Source: Taxillus chinensis (lineage: Eukaryota; Streptophyta; Magnoliopsida; Santalales; Loranthaceae). From it: a DNA stretch of 64,000 bases. Shown here piece by piece: positions 21,375 through 32,734 of the stretch. The stretch is from positions 54,415,031 to 54,479,030 of the forward strand of contig CM042084.1 of NCBI GenBank assembly GCA_023512835.1, read 5' to 3'. A program made the translations under genes and the position numbers. Numbering within the stretch: the first letter of the stretch is position 1; every line of letters starts with the position of its first letter. Under the pieces are notes generated by a model. It was given only the letters and a program-made list of their open reading frames with translations, was not told the DNA's origin and ran no database searches.

Positions 21375-24202
21375 TGTCATCACCCATTTTTGACCGGGCT
21401 CGTACTGGCTTTTGTGAAAGGACTCCATGCTAGTTCATTTTGTTAATCCTAGAGTCATCCCTGCACAAGGCTCGCACAAACCATTAAAGAAAAGAAAAAC
21501 ACAGAGTCGCCACCAAACAAATTAGAGGTGTGATTGGGCACCTAAAAAAAGAAAGGTCTACGGTTCCAGAGAATTAGGTTCAGGAGTCGGTTACGTGTGG
21601 GGAAGGAAGAAAAACTCTTGCACACCCACAACGCCCACAATTGGTACCTAGTCTTGATCTATGGGTGTTTGCTTGCATTATTCAAAAGGAAGTTATTTTT
21701 TTATATTTTTTATTTTCAAAAAAAGAGAGTTTTTAGGATCTAGGCCTTAAAAAAATAAAAAGGATTTTAAAGCAAATAAAAAGAAGTACATTCTAATTTT
21801 AGAAAAAGAATGTGGGATCTAAGCCCATATGACAGTATTGCATTTCTTTTAGAAAACAAAAGTGATTTTCTTTTTTAGAAAAGAAAACAAAAATCATTTA
21901 AATTGAGATATGAGAATACTGCCACAATTGATATTGGCCCAGCAGACTAGGATATGAGCATCTAGGACTCAACCCTCATGACCGCCTGGGCCCCGTTTTT
22001 AATTTTTCTAGAAAATGTGTTCTTTGATTGTCCCTTTTTTATTTTTGAAGAAAAAAGGGGAATGAGAGTTAAAAGAGAAACCGTTTCACTTCAAAACATT
22101 TGAGAAAAGAAGTTTTAACAGTTTAAACATGAAGAAAATAAAGGAAAGAACCTGGGTGGTTTTATGGCTGAGCTTGGAAATCCTTTTTCAAAAAGTTTCC
22201 CTGAAAACACAAAGGTTAGAAAGAAAAATGCAGCTTTCCTTCTGTGCTTTAAGTCTTCAGTTCCCACGTTTCCAGAATGCTTCCTCCTTGGTTTGGAACG
22301 TCTCCTTTTTAGGCGCTTGAAGAAAAGTATATCTCTTGATGATTTTTCCTCTCCAGAATAATTTCCTCTTTTCTCTTAATTGATAATCGATGCCCCTTTG
22401 ATCTGATACTTGATAATTATCCCCCTGATGTTCCCACTGGATGGCCTATTTATAGGTGTTTTAAGGGAAGTATCCATTGGTGCATTAATTGTACTCTTCA
22501 TAATTTCCAAAGAGTCAATTTTGCAGTGTCCCGAGGGCTTAATTATGGTTTCCTATTCCCATGTTTTGAAAAAGAGAGTCCCAATGCCTAAAAATAAATA
22601 AATCACTTGGGATTATTTATTTCTCTGCTGTATCTGGACGCCTTGGGGGGTAAGGGCTGGATAAATCTACGGAGTATTAATGCCGTTGGGAATTAATGGT
22701 TATGTAGTCCCTAGGGGTCAACTGTGATATCCCGAGGAATTTATCCCTATGCTTAAAAATGGAGTCCCCAAGATCGCAATTAATGCATTAAAAGGATTTT
22801 TCAGAGTCCCGATGCTTTAAAGCTCTTTCCAGACCTTGTAGAGGAGTTATTTTGGAGTTTTTTCAAATTATTTAGGTGATTTCCGGACTAATGGTCCTTA
22901 TTCAGCATCAGTGGATCCTTATTCAACATCAGTGAGTCCTTATTCAGCACCAGTGGGTCCTTATTCAGCATCAATGGGTTTAGCCCGGATTTGTCAGCGC
23001 TAATTTCCTTACTCCATATCAGTGATAATTCCTTACTCCATGTGAATGGTTAGCCCGGATTTCTTACTCCGGATTTCACCAAGTTTGACCGTCGGATCTG
23101 GGCTTATTCCGGACTAGTGGGCTTAGCCCGGATTTGACCAAGTTTGACCACCGAATTTGGGCTTATTCCGGATCAATGGGCTTAGCCCGGATTTAACAAA
23201 GTTTGACCGCTGGATTTGGGCTTAGTCCGGATTTGATCATGTTTGACCGCCGGATTTGGGTTTATTCTGGATGGGCTTAGCCCGGATTTGACCAAGTTTG
23301 ACCACCGGATTTGGGTTTCCCAAAAAATTTCTGTGTGTGGGCTTGGTCGCCACGTAGCGCATCTACTTGGGCTTTCTTAGGCCTCTCTTGTTCTCACTTG
23401 TTGTGTAAGGAGAGTGTCTTCGTATATATACTGGGCGAAGTAGAAGAAAACTGGCAATGTGGGACAAACATGCATATGAAGAACCAAAATTCGTGAAAAA
23501 TTGACAGATTTATGGGGGAACTTCAAAAATTCATAACTTTCTCCACAGAGCTCGGATTAGGGCCAAATTGGTCTTGTTTTGCTCGACATTTTGTTATATA
23601 TATTCTGAAAGTGGAATCACTCCAAAAGGATCAGCGATTTAGGAGAAGGGAAATACCGCACAGAGGTACATGATAAAGTGAGCATTCTGCCCATCCGATT
23701 CAAAAATTCATAGTTAATTGCACAGAACTCGGATTACCCTAAAACCAATTGGAAATGATAGATAAAGATGTTATCTAACTAATGCAATTGACTTTATTCA
23801 GATCCCATAAGTATTTAGAATGTTATTGGCAAAATAGTACGCTGCGCACTGGCTGTCTCCCCCAAATTTGTACAAGGTTTGGTTGCCAACTTTGAAAAAT
23901 CATAACTAATTGAATACAGCCCGGAATATTCTCTAACCAATTGGAAATGATAGATAAAGATGTTATATAATCAATGCAATTGACTTTGTTGGATTACGAC
24001 AAGTATCAGGGAAGTTATTAATAAAATAGCAGGCTGCCCACCGGTTGTCCAATTCAACTTGGTACTTTTGTCATAATCATTTCATTTCTCCTCGGAATCA
24101 AGTGTGGTCAAGTGCGTTGTTCTCCGAATGTCATCCTCTATCACTTAGTGGTCCTTCACCAAGTACGGTTGCGATCTAACCTGGTCAAAATGGGGTACAA
24201 CA
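21375..24202 (-). repeat. 5' LTR of the Ogre-like element
   Basis: 2828 bp with TG..CA ends. Rich in poly-A/T in its downstream part (21690-22120) and with tandemly arranged CCGGATTTGACC segments at 22880-23320. It sits in the leader of element C1, whose sequence resumes at 24203. Confidence 0.75.
22880..23320. repeat. degenerate tandem repeats in the Ogre-like LTR
   Basis: Two successive types: CCTTATTCAGCATCAGTGG repeated about four times (22895-22980), grading into TTACTCCATATCAGTG (23010-23045), then four to five copies of a roughly 60-bp unit with GGGCTTAGCCCGGATTTGACC (23080-23320). Confidence 0.75.
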
Positions 24203-24482
24203 AGGAGTTCTCATGCTCAAGGTATTCCAAGAAAATTCAGAGTTGCACATTTCACACTTTATCACGCTATTCACGTTTTTTTTTCCAGTTTAGCAAACAT
24301 AAACAACAAATGCAACTAGTGCCCTAATTCCAATGAATGCAAATCCTACCTCAGGTCTAGACTACCCCAAGTACACCTTAGAGGCTCCAAGAGGACCGTG
24401 TTGATCAGGCACGTTCCTCCAAGCTCCTCCGAAGTACTCAAGATAACCAAATCCGCCCACTACCCTAGGCCAACTAGACCAT

Positions 24483-24494
24483 AGTCTGATACCA
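24483..24494 (-). other. primer-binding site of C1 (initiator tRNA-Met, two changes)
   Basis: TGGTATCAGACT on the minus strand, three bases from the LTR end, as in element E; the last two bases differ from the standard site. Confidence 0.8.
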
Positions 24495-25620
24495 TACTGT
24501 CACGCCCTGATTTTCCAACCCGAGGAAACCGGTTCGTGACTCCCCCTTTATCCATGTGGTGGAGAAGGGGGTAGGATACAATACTCTCACACAGGACTTC
24601 ATACACTACACAGTTGATATTCAGAAAGACAAAATCATAAATTTATTAAATTCAAATCAAGATAAACGTTTACAAATCCACATGCCTTTATTACAATAAA
24701 ATCCACTTTACAATATCTCCCCATTGGGGTACAAAGCCTCCCAAAAGTAATAATACAAATAACATAAATCAAAACCACAAACAGAACTGTTGTCCACCTT
24801 GGTGTTCCCACCTAACGCCTGTAGGTCCCTGAGAAAAATAAAACACAATAAGAGGGGTGAGCAACCACAGCTCAGTAGGGATCAAGTCTCCCTAACCCAT
24901 CCCATGCACCTAACCACTACATGAGAACGTGTACTAGTGCAGTGTCGTGGCAGTAGTAATTACAAGTAAAGCACACCACTCAAATGGGTGTAATCACAGC
25001 CCCAGCCACGTTGGCTCCACATCCTCACAGGCTACCAATTTCACAGCCTTCCAAGCTAACAATTTAACCGCTTCTCAGGCAAATATTTAATCGCCTCTCA
25101 GGCAAATAGTTTAACCGCCTCTCAAGCTAACAATCATACAATCAAACACATAACATACATTTCTGCAACACAGGCATAAAATCAAACACATAATAGGCAT
25201 AGCCACACAGGCATATTATCAAACACATAATGGGCTTAGCCTCACAGGCATTTTATCAAACATATAATGTGCACACATTCATGGGCTCACAAATGCAGCC
25301 ACACATGCATAAAATCGAACACCTATCATGCAGGCATACTTGCATAGGATAACAAACATCCACATAGGAGACCACATCAAATATGCCATTGAAGGCCAAC
25401 ATTCATATAGGAGATCACACCTATATAAATTTACATATATATATATATATATTATAACAACAACCGATAATACACGATAAATTATCCACCATAGGGTCTA
25501 ACCCCGGAATGGGTACTAGAAGAGATAGAACCCCTACCTCAAGGATCCTCCACGTTTTTGCCTCCATGCCAAACGCCGTCCACTCCCGCGAATCACCACA
25601 GCAAGATCAGAAGCTCTCCT

Positions 25621-25622
<2 letters not shown>

Positions 25623-25651
<29 letters not shown>
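25623..25651. repeat. (CT)n microsatellite in C1 LTR
   Basis: About 14 CT units; reads (GA)n in element sense, about 60 bases behind the TATA box, i.e. in the presumed 5' leader of the transcript. Confidence 0.85.
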
Positions 25652-25652
<1 letters not shown>

Positions 25653-25709
25653 CGACAGCTATGGTGGTTGATGGAAAAGCCTAAACCTAAAACAAGGAGA
25701 CCTCCACCT

Positions 25710-25823
25710 CTTTATATAGACACCTCAATATCAAAACGACGTAGTTTTGATTAAGTGAACCCCAGCATCAAAATGATGTAGTTTTGATTAAGTGAACCCA
25801 ACATCAAAACGACGTAGTTTTGA
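25710..25823 (-). promoter_or_regulatory. C1 LTR promoter: three ACGT palindromes and TATA box
   Basis: Three copies of ATCAAAACGACGTAGTTTTGAT (the middle one with an altered core) at 25729-25823, spaced about 36-38 bases apart, directly upstream in element sense of TATATAAAG at 25710-25719. Confidence 0.65.
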
Positions 25824-26252
25824 TGACTCACCACAACCTTCCTACATCTATACGTGCCAAAATATTCATAATTTAAACGTAGTCCTTTGAGAAAAGAATA
25901 CCAGAACAACAAAACCAAGGTGATGGTGCAAAAATATGGTTGCACGCCATAATGCACGTCATATCCCCATATGACGTGCAACTCCAAATGCTGTGAAATT
26001 CTACCCAAGCTTCCTTACATCATGTAGAAGGCAGGCATACAAAAATCTCCTTGCACGTGACATCCCCATATCACGTGCATTGTCACGTGCACCTCCAAAA
26101 GCTTGCCTCTTGGGCTTATCTCTTACCCCAAACTTGCCCATCAACATACAAGGTGTTTTACCTAAAGTGTGTGGGAAGAAATCTCCCAAAAACTCACTCA
26201 AAAGGAAAAAACCGTGACTAACTCCTCACACCCAAAAATATGGGTCATTACA

Positions 26253-27357
26253 TGAGCCAACTCCTAAACCAAATGTCTGCCTCATGGCAAATACTGAGGT
26301 ACCTTCGATCTTTGAGCTCATGAGTAAATTAGAATCTCTTATTACTGAACGTGATCATAAAAAGAATGAGAGACTAATAATTAGTCAAATGTACAAAGAT
26401 ATAGAAAGTCAGAACAAATGTCATCTAACTACTATTGCTAGACTTGAAAATGACATAACTGACTTCAGAGGTAAAGAAGCTTGGTATCGTGATTTAAGAG
26501 CTAAAAATAATTTCCTTAATACCAATCTTAATGGCCTAACTGTAAATCTTAAGAGACTCGAAAATGAACTTGAAAAGGAAAAGGAAATAAATCGTAAGTG
26601 GCTAAAATATGGGGAAACAACTTCTATGTTCAGAACTGATCCTGACAATATCCGAGTCAAACCTGGCCTACGTTCCGAATCAACTTCCAATGCACAAGCA
26701 ACTGAGTGCCCTCCAGACTTCATTCCAAAACTAACCAACTTGTATCCTGTTAGTACATCTAAACCGTTGGATGGTTTTGTTTCAGGTGGCACCATAGTCT
26801 ATGACTGTGGAAGACAGGCTGTTATTGCTAGTCCCGAAGTAATAGCACCCGTACTAAAAGATGAAGGGAAGGCTGCCACAGTTAAAGCCGAAACTGTAGC
26901 ACCCAGAAACAAAGGAAAGGCTAAGGTTGACGCATCTACGGCCAAGAGCGCGTTACCCATTCACAGAGGATTAGGCCATAGGGAACAAAGTAGAAAAACT
27001 GTAAAACTTAAGAAACCTGTATCCCCTGTTGTAACTCCACACCATAGTGTCTGTTCGATCTGTAGAGAAATAGGCCACTATCATTATGAGTGTTGGAGTC
27101 TTTCAAGTAACTGGCTATGTAATCAAATTCACATCAATAAAAATCAATTTATCAAAAAGGGTTCTTTTGGCAAAATAAAATCCAAAACTATACGCAATGT
27201 CTCTCCCAAGAAAACCCAACTTAAAGAAGCATCTAATACGGAAAAGGCTAAGTCAACTTGGAAAGTTAAAGTTTTTAACAAAGTAAAATCCGAAATAGTT
27301 AACACTGTTATTGCTTCTCCTAACCACCCAAAACAAGTTTGGGCACCAAAAGTGTAA
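26253..27357 (+). pseudogene. gag of SIRE-1, C-terminal two-thirds
   Basis: Open frame from the C1 joint to the stop at 27355-27357. It begins in mid-gag (CLMANTEVPSIFELMSKLE, which SIRE-2 has at 56800-56860). A long coiled-coil region follows (LENDITDFRGKEAWYRDL and on to KRLENELEKEKEINRK, 26440-26610), then a Lys-rich linker and a CCHC knuckle CSICREIGHYHYEC (27053-27094). It ends HPKQVWAPKV, as in SIRE-2. The N-terminal capsid part seen in SIRE-2 is missing. No internal stop in this part. Confidence 0.8.
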
Positions 27358-27402
27358 TCTGTTGTCTTACAGGAGCATCAATGGAATTCACTTTCATCCC
27401 AC

Positions 27403-29136
27403 TTGAAGTCAAAGATCAATCATAGTAAGTGGATACTTGATAGCGGATGCTCCGGACATATGACGGGTGACAAGTCTTTACTAATAAATGTAAATGACAA
27501 ACAAGGACCATCTGTAACATATGGTGACAATAGCAAAGGTAAGACTGTGGGGTATGGCACTTTAACCAACAGCTGTGTATCAATTACCAAGGTTGCACTA
27601 GTCGAAGGTTTGAAGCATAATCTGAGAGTGTCGAATTTATGTGACAAGGATTTCACGGATCATTCCTTTCAAACACCTGCAGAGTTAGAGATAACTTATC
27701 TGGTGATATTAAGTTATCTGGATCAAGAGATGGGGACATATACTCAGTGGTCTTAAGAAATAATTCTTCTGACCCTGTATGCTTTCTCACTACAGCATCA
27801 CATGAAGAAAGTTGGCTATGACACAAGCGTTGTACACATTTAAATTTTAAGACTCTGTCTAAATTAGTGTCGCTTGATTTGTTTACTGGTCTGCCTAAAC
27901 ATAAATTCTCCAGAGATACTCTCTGTCGAGAATGTCAACTTGGCAAACAGATCAAACATAGTTTTAAGGGCAAATCAGTTAATTCAATAACTGCTCCCTT
28001 ATAACTTCTTCATATGGACCTCTGTGGTCCCATTTCTGTCGCTTTACTAGCTGGTGCGAGATATACCCTTGTGGTTATCGATGAAGCTAACCTGGATTGG
28101 TCAAAAGTTGGTCCTTCAAGTTCTAATGTGCAGGATCAGGACGACAACATTGACTATTCAAAGTTTATGAATGTTCCTGTCACACATACTAGCCAATCAC
28201 GTGGCACCAGTGAAGCACGAAGAAATGATACGGATGATGCTACGGACGAATCAGAATATGGATTTCCATTAAACTCTATACACATTCTTATCGATATCCA
28301 AAACCCCGGAGTACCTTCAAGTCCTTTCGGACCAGTAAATACGGAAATGAATGGTACCGAAGAACCTCTAAGTTCTCCAAGACCTGTTAATACAGAAACA
28401 TCTGGCCCGAAAGAAGCTCAACCAGCAGACGCACCTGAACCACCTTATCTGGCAGAGCTTCAAATTATCGAGAATCCACCATCACATGCGCATAATTATA
28501 GGTGGACAAGAAACCACCCTTCAGATCAAGTGATTGGTGATCCTTCTGTTGGTGTAAGAACAAGAGCAGCCACGTCCAACATGTGTCTTTACTCATGTTT
28601 TCTATCACAAATAGAACCAAAGGTAGTAGATGAAGCTCTTCAGGATTCGAATTGGATAGAAGCCATGCAAGAAGAGCTGAATCAATTTAAGAGAAATAAT
28701 GTGTGGACTTTAGTACCAAGGCCTAAGTCTCAGCAAGTCATTGGAGTTAAATGGGTGTTCCGGAACAAGCTTGATACAGATGGAATAGTAATCCGGAACA
28801 AAGCCAGACTGGTAGCCAAGGGTTATCGTCAAAAAGAAGGAATAGACTATGACGAGACCTTCACTCCAGTAGCAAGACTTGAGGCAATTAGAATGTTTCT
28901 GGCGTATGCTTCATATGAAAACTTCATTGTTTATCAAATGGATGTCAAGAGCGCATTTCTAAATGGAGATCTTCAAGAGGAGGTGTACGTTGATCAACCT
29001 CCAGGTTTCATTGAACCCAAGGCTGGACATCTAGTCTACAAGCTATGTTTCCTTGTATTGATTGAAGTAAGCTCCAAGAGCCTAGTATGACACACTGTCA
29101 GAATTTCTACTTACTCACAACTTCCAAAAAGGGAAG
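27403..29136 (+). pseudogene. pol of SIRE-1, 5' part (protease, deleted integrase, RT)
   Basis: Protease: ILDSGCSGHMTGD (27434-27472) with the expected DSG. A frameshift near 27627 breaks the frame after VEGLKHNL. The pre-integrase zinc region follows (KRCTHLNFKTLSKL; CRECQLGKQIKHSF at 27928-27970). The integrase then has only its first strand: [18 protein letters not shown] at 28010-28085 is joined straight to the linker before RT, so the catalytic core is deleted. The RT begins at 28620 ([45 protein letters not shown]) and is open to a frameshift at about 29045; it is then cut by solo LTR C2 at 29141 and resumes at 44602. Confidence 0.85.
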
Positions 29137-29141
29137 ATAGA
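29137..29141. repeat. target-site duplication of solo LTR C2, left copy (ATAGA)
   Basis: ATAGA before the TG start of C2; repeated at 44597-44601 after its CA end. Both sides continue the copia RT. Confidence 0.9.
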
Positions 29142-29578
29142 TGTAAGGACCCGTGTTTTGCGGTATGTAAGAAGTTAATCACAGATGCCTTGTGAGTGGA
29201 AATTGTTGGGCTTTAGGGAGTTTTCTTCCCACACACTTTAGCTCAAACACCTTGAATGTTGATGCACGAGTTTGAGGTAAGAGATGAGCCCAAGAGGGGA
29301 CTTTTGGGAGGTGCATGTGACAATGCACGTCATATGGGGATATAATGTGCAAGGGGATTTTGGTTTGCTTATCTTCTACATGATCTTTGGAAGCTTGGGG
29401 TAGAATTTCACAGCTTTTGGAGGTGCACGTCATATGGGGATATGACGTGCATTATGGCGTGCAGCCATATTTTTGTACCGTCACCTTGGTTTTGTTATTC
29501 TAATCATCTTTTCCCAAAGGACCATGTTGGAACTATGAGTCTTTTATCCTATATGGAGGTTAGTAGGTTGTAGTGTGT

Positions 29579-29658
29579 ATCAAAACTACGTCGTTTTGAT
29601 GCTGAGCTTCTTTTAATCAAAACTACGCCGTTTTGATGTCAAGGTGACTATATAAAAA
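29579..29658 (+). promoter_or_regulatory. C2 LTR promoter: two ACGT palindromes and TATA box
   Basis: ATCAAAACTACGTCGTTTTGAT at 29579-29600, a second copy with ACGCCG core at 29616-29638, then CTATATAAAAAGG at 29648-29660. Confidence 0.65.
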
Positions 29659-29899
29659 GGTGGAGCTCTAAAGGATTAGGGTTCTTCATTCTTGTTAGCC
29701 CCCGCAGCCGTCACACAGAGAGAGAGAGAGACAGAGAGAGAGAGAGACGGCCAGAGAAAGAGGGAGAGCTTCTGGTCCTTGTTACTGTGGGGATTTCTGT
29801 GGTTGGGCGGCGTTTGGCGTGGAAGCAAGAGGGTGCAGGGTTCTTGAGGTAGGGAATTCTGTCCTTCCTAATCCTTCTATCCTAGGGTATTCGTGGTCT

Positions 29900-29934
<35 letters not shown>

Positions 29935-29991
29935 AATCCATATAGGTGTGATCTCCTATATGGATGTTGGCCTTCAATGGCATATTGGTTG

Positions 29992-30290
29992 TGATCCTGA
30001 TGTTTGGGATTAGGTTGGAAATCATTGGATTGTCTATGCCTATTATGTGTTTGATAGTATGCCTGTGTGGCTATGCCCATTATGTGTTTGATAATATACA
30101 TGTGTGACTGATGTATGTTGCGTGTTTGATAATATACATGTGTGATCCTGATGTTTGGGATTAGGTTGGAAATCATTGGATTGGCTATGCCTATTATGTG
30201 TTTGATAGTATGCCTGTGTGGCTATGCCCATTATGTGTTTGATAATATACATGTGTGACTGATGTATGTTGCGTGTTTGGTTTTAAGCCT
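29992..30290 (+). repeat. 152-bp tandem duplication in C2
   Basis: TGATCCTGATGTTTGGGATT at 29992 recurs at 30143 and the following 140 bases agree closely; shorter GTGTTTGATAATATACATGTGTG units are repeated inside. Confidence 0.8.
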
Positions 30291-31029
30291 GTGTGGCTGG
30301 TGTATGTTTTCTGAAACTGACTATGTTGGCCTGTGTGAACCTTGTTTGAGATTTGTTGAGGAGATAATTGATAACCTAAGTTTTGAGGACTGGAATGTGT
30401 TAAGAATGCTGAGTTACAAACATATGTTTGAGATATGCTTGTTGAGTTGCACTATTGAGTTGTATTGAGTTGAGATGTGTTCTTTGAGTTGCACGCTGGA
30501 ACCCGATTGAATTGTTGACTGAGATTGAGTACCCAAATACATGTGGGTTGAGCTGAGTTATGGACCTGGCACAATAACTGGACCCTTGAGATTTGGCCAG
30601 GACTACGGTTCTGAGTCTCGGTGTAGCACTCACGACGGTGGGCTAAGTTTGCACCCATTCCTGAGGGTAGGTATGGCATCCGAGGAGGTGATGGCCATAT
30701 CTGACTCGGGTGGAAAATGTTGCATTAGTGACCATGCAACATTCGCCTGGATGTGGTATGTCATGTCGCCGTGGTGGCGGGGTGTACTCTACCCTCCAGT
30801 GTGGGCTCAGGTAAATGGTGTGTTACTGGGTGATGTTTGCTGCCTTAGCTTTAGGCACTACACGCGCACAAGCATACACTTGTCATGCATACTATAGAGT
30901 GGGACGGGTCTAGGGAGACTGGAACCCTACTGAGCTATGGTTTGCTCACCCCTCCTATAAACTGTTCTTTTACAGGGTCTAGCAGGTGGTAGGCGAAAGA
31001 GCTGTGGTGGTAGGCCACTGAGGCTGAAG

Positions 31030-31034
31030 ACTTT
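31030..31034. repeat. target-site duplication of element D, left copy (ACTTT)
   Basis: ACTTT directly before the LTR start at 31035; repeated at 44243-44247. Confidence 0.92.
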
Positions 31035-32544
31035 TGATAATGTGCATTTATGCCATTATCCTAGACCTTATTTAGGGTGTTTTAGTATATGTTTTGTACC
31101 TATTTGCATGATATTTTATACTTATTGGCTCTAATCCCTAGAAAGACCCTGTTTGGTGTATAGTTGTACTTTTCGAGTGTTTTTGGCAGATTTTGGAGCA
31201 ACGTTTTCCCACACACCTTCGCTAGATCACTCCATACACTCAAGAGGAAGCTATAGGAAGAAGATAGAAGCAAAATGAAGGGCAAATCAAGGTGCACGTG
31301 AAAAGGCTTTCTCACGTGCATTCTCACGCGCAAGGATTTTATTGCATGGATGCCTTCTAAAACTCAAGAGGAAGCTTTGTAGCAAATTTGAGTCGAATTG
31401 GAGCTGCACGTGAAAAGGGTCTTCTCACGTTCATTCTCGCGTGCAGGCATTTTTGAGCTCCAAATGATGTGTTTTGTTGTTTTAATCATTTTCCTCTAAA
31501 AGAACCTGGGTCAAATTTGGTATAGTTTGAGTGTTATTGAGCCTAGAACGTCAAATAGTGTCACTAACCAAAACGACGTCGTTTTGGCTGCGACCACATT
31601 TATAATTAGGGCACACTTTTTGTAACCCTAATTTGGCCCACTAAATCCTATAAATAGGGGGCTTGGGAGGCATTGTAAATCATCTTGAGTGGGAGAATCT
31701 AATCTGAGTTCTAAAAAAGAGCTGTAGCCGTTGCTAAAAGATCGGATTGTCCTTGGCAAGGAGTGATTTGGGGCAGCAGACGCCAGAGTCTTTGGAGGCT
31801 GGAGTCTTAGTTCATCTTGGGGTCTTCCTTTATTGTCTTGGTACTGTAATCATGTTCTTTCTTGTAATTGTTATTGCTTTTGTCATGATTATGGAGTAGT
31901 TTTGTTAGTCTAGGGGAGCAATGTAGCCCCCAATCTATTGTATTCAGTTTGGTTATGGTGGTTCAATAAAATAGAATTCAGTTCTTGTTTAATTCACTTG
32001 CTTGTATGGAAATGCGTAGTTTATGCATAATTAGGTAATCTTAGCCCTTGTCTAGGGTGGAACACTAGTGAATTAGATTTAATATTGCATGATGGACCAA
32101 GTCTGCAACTATTAGATTGTTTATCTACCTTGATCACTTTTATTCACATGGACCAAATGGGATAAAAGCCTTAAATCTATCTTAGCATGGACCAAATGTA
32201 AGATAGGTAGGAGATAATCAACATGAACATGAACTAGAACATAAATCAAGAACAAGAGCCATAACCAGACTATTACAATCGATTGGGTGGTAAACATTGT
32301 GACCCTAGATCCTTAATCACTGCAATTTCTATACCAACAGTTTGCCAACATTCGGCTTTAATCACTTTTGCTTAAACAAAAATTCAATTCTCCAGACATA
32401 AGTTCAACTTGATAGCTTAGTGCTTTCTTCTTAATAGCATTAGCTACCTTCCTGTGGGTTCGACAACCGGAGTCTTAATACTCCATTTTATTACTTGACC
32501 AGTGCACTTGCTGCAAAACCTATAGACACAATTTATACGGGTCA
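31035..32544 (+). repeat. 5' LTR of element D
   Basis: 1510 bp, TGATAATGTGCAT to CGGGTCA. Contains GCACGTGAAAAGG..TCACGTGCATT inverted pairs (31290-31445), a perfect 20-bp palindrome CCAAAACGACGTCGTTTTGG (31568-31587), TATA box CCTATAAATAGG (31648-31659). It has about 105 bases (roughly 32316-32420) that the 3' LTR lacks. Confidence 0.93.
31568..31659 (+). promoter_or_regulatory. promoter of element D 5' LTR: perfect ACGT palindrome and TATA box
   Basis: CCAAAACGACGTCGTTTTGG equals its own reverse complement; 60 bases on lies CCTATAAATAGG. The GACGTC centre is the core bound by plant bZIP factors (C-box type), so a role in transcription is plausible. Confidence 0.6.
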
Positions 32545-32550
32545 AGTTTT

Positions 32551-32568
32551 TGGCGCCGTTGCCGGGGA
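32551..32568 (+). other. primer-binding site of element D (tRNA-Asp)
   Basis: TGGCGCCGTTGCCGGGGA, exactly complementary to the 3' end of plant tRNA-Asp as seen at 6831-6848; six bases from the LTR end. Confidence 0.95.
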
Positions 32569-32734
32569 GGCAAGCCAAACGTTGTTAGGATTAAGTGACA
32601 TTAGGTGCTTAAGTTTATTTGTGATCTGGATTTTTACTTTTATGTAATTTGCTAGTACGGTGTTACCTGGTATTTCTTTGTTTTTGCTACTTTTTAGGGG
32701 TGCACCATAGGTGTTTGTGAAAATTCCTCTGTGT

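Larger units (their letters stand above)
18090..24202 (-). mobile_element. Ogre/Tat-like Ty3/gypsy element, 3' truncated
   Basis: Minus strand. A 2828-bp LTR (21375-24202; starts TGTTGTACCCC, ends GGTGATGACA), an adjoining primer site, a leader, a gag with one nonsense codon, then about 1.4 kb of non-coding sequence with repeated CCACACTGGGGCA-type motifs. Pol and the 3' LTR are missing. Long LTR, primer site type and gag (FKVPNFEKFNGT, then MAAHADNDKLLIHCFQ) fit the Ogre side of the Tat lineage. The left end meets element E at about 18060-18090. Confidence 0.7.
24203..26252 (-). mobile_element. Element C1: leader and 5' LTR of a chromovirus-like element
   Basis: Minus strand. LTR 24498-26252, primer site and about 280 bases of leader, cut by the Ogre-like LTR at 24202. 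At 26253 the plus-strand gag of SIRE-1 begins in mid-frame, so C1 inserted into SIRE-1; the other flank has been lost to later rearrangement. Confidence 0.75.
24498..26252 (-). repeat. 5' LTR of C1
   Basis: 1755 bp; element-sense start TGTAATGACCC, end GGGCGTGACA. Order in element sense: block of ACGTCATATGGGGATATGACGT-type inverted motifs (26100-25930), three ACGT palindromes (25823-25729), TATA box (25719-25710), GA tract (25651-25623), AT microsatellite (25452-25436), and repeated GTGTTTGAT..GCCTGTGTGGC segments (25300-25140). Confidence 0.88.

Noticed and set aside
21033..21428. Minus-strand ORF of 131 codons
   Set aside because: Spans the primer site and LTR end of the Ogre-like element; not coding.
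26284..27357. Host coiled-coil gene
   Set aside because: It has a CCHC knuckle, runs into a copia protease, and has a full counterpart in the gag of SIRE-2.
29902..29931. TA microsatellite as an origin or special signal
   Set aside because: A simple AT run present in shorter form in C1, C3 and C4; ordinary microsatellite growth explains it.
30541..30897. 118-codon ORF on plus
   Set aside because: Lies within solo LTR C2, has no counterpart kept open in C1, and shows no motif.
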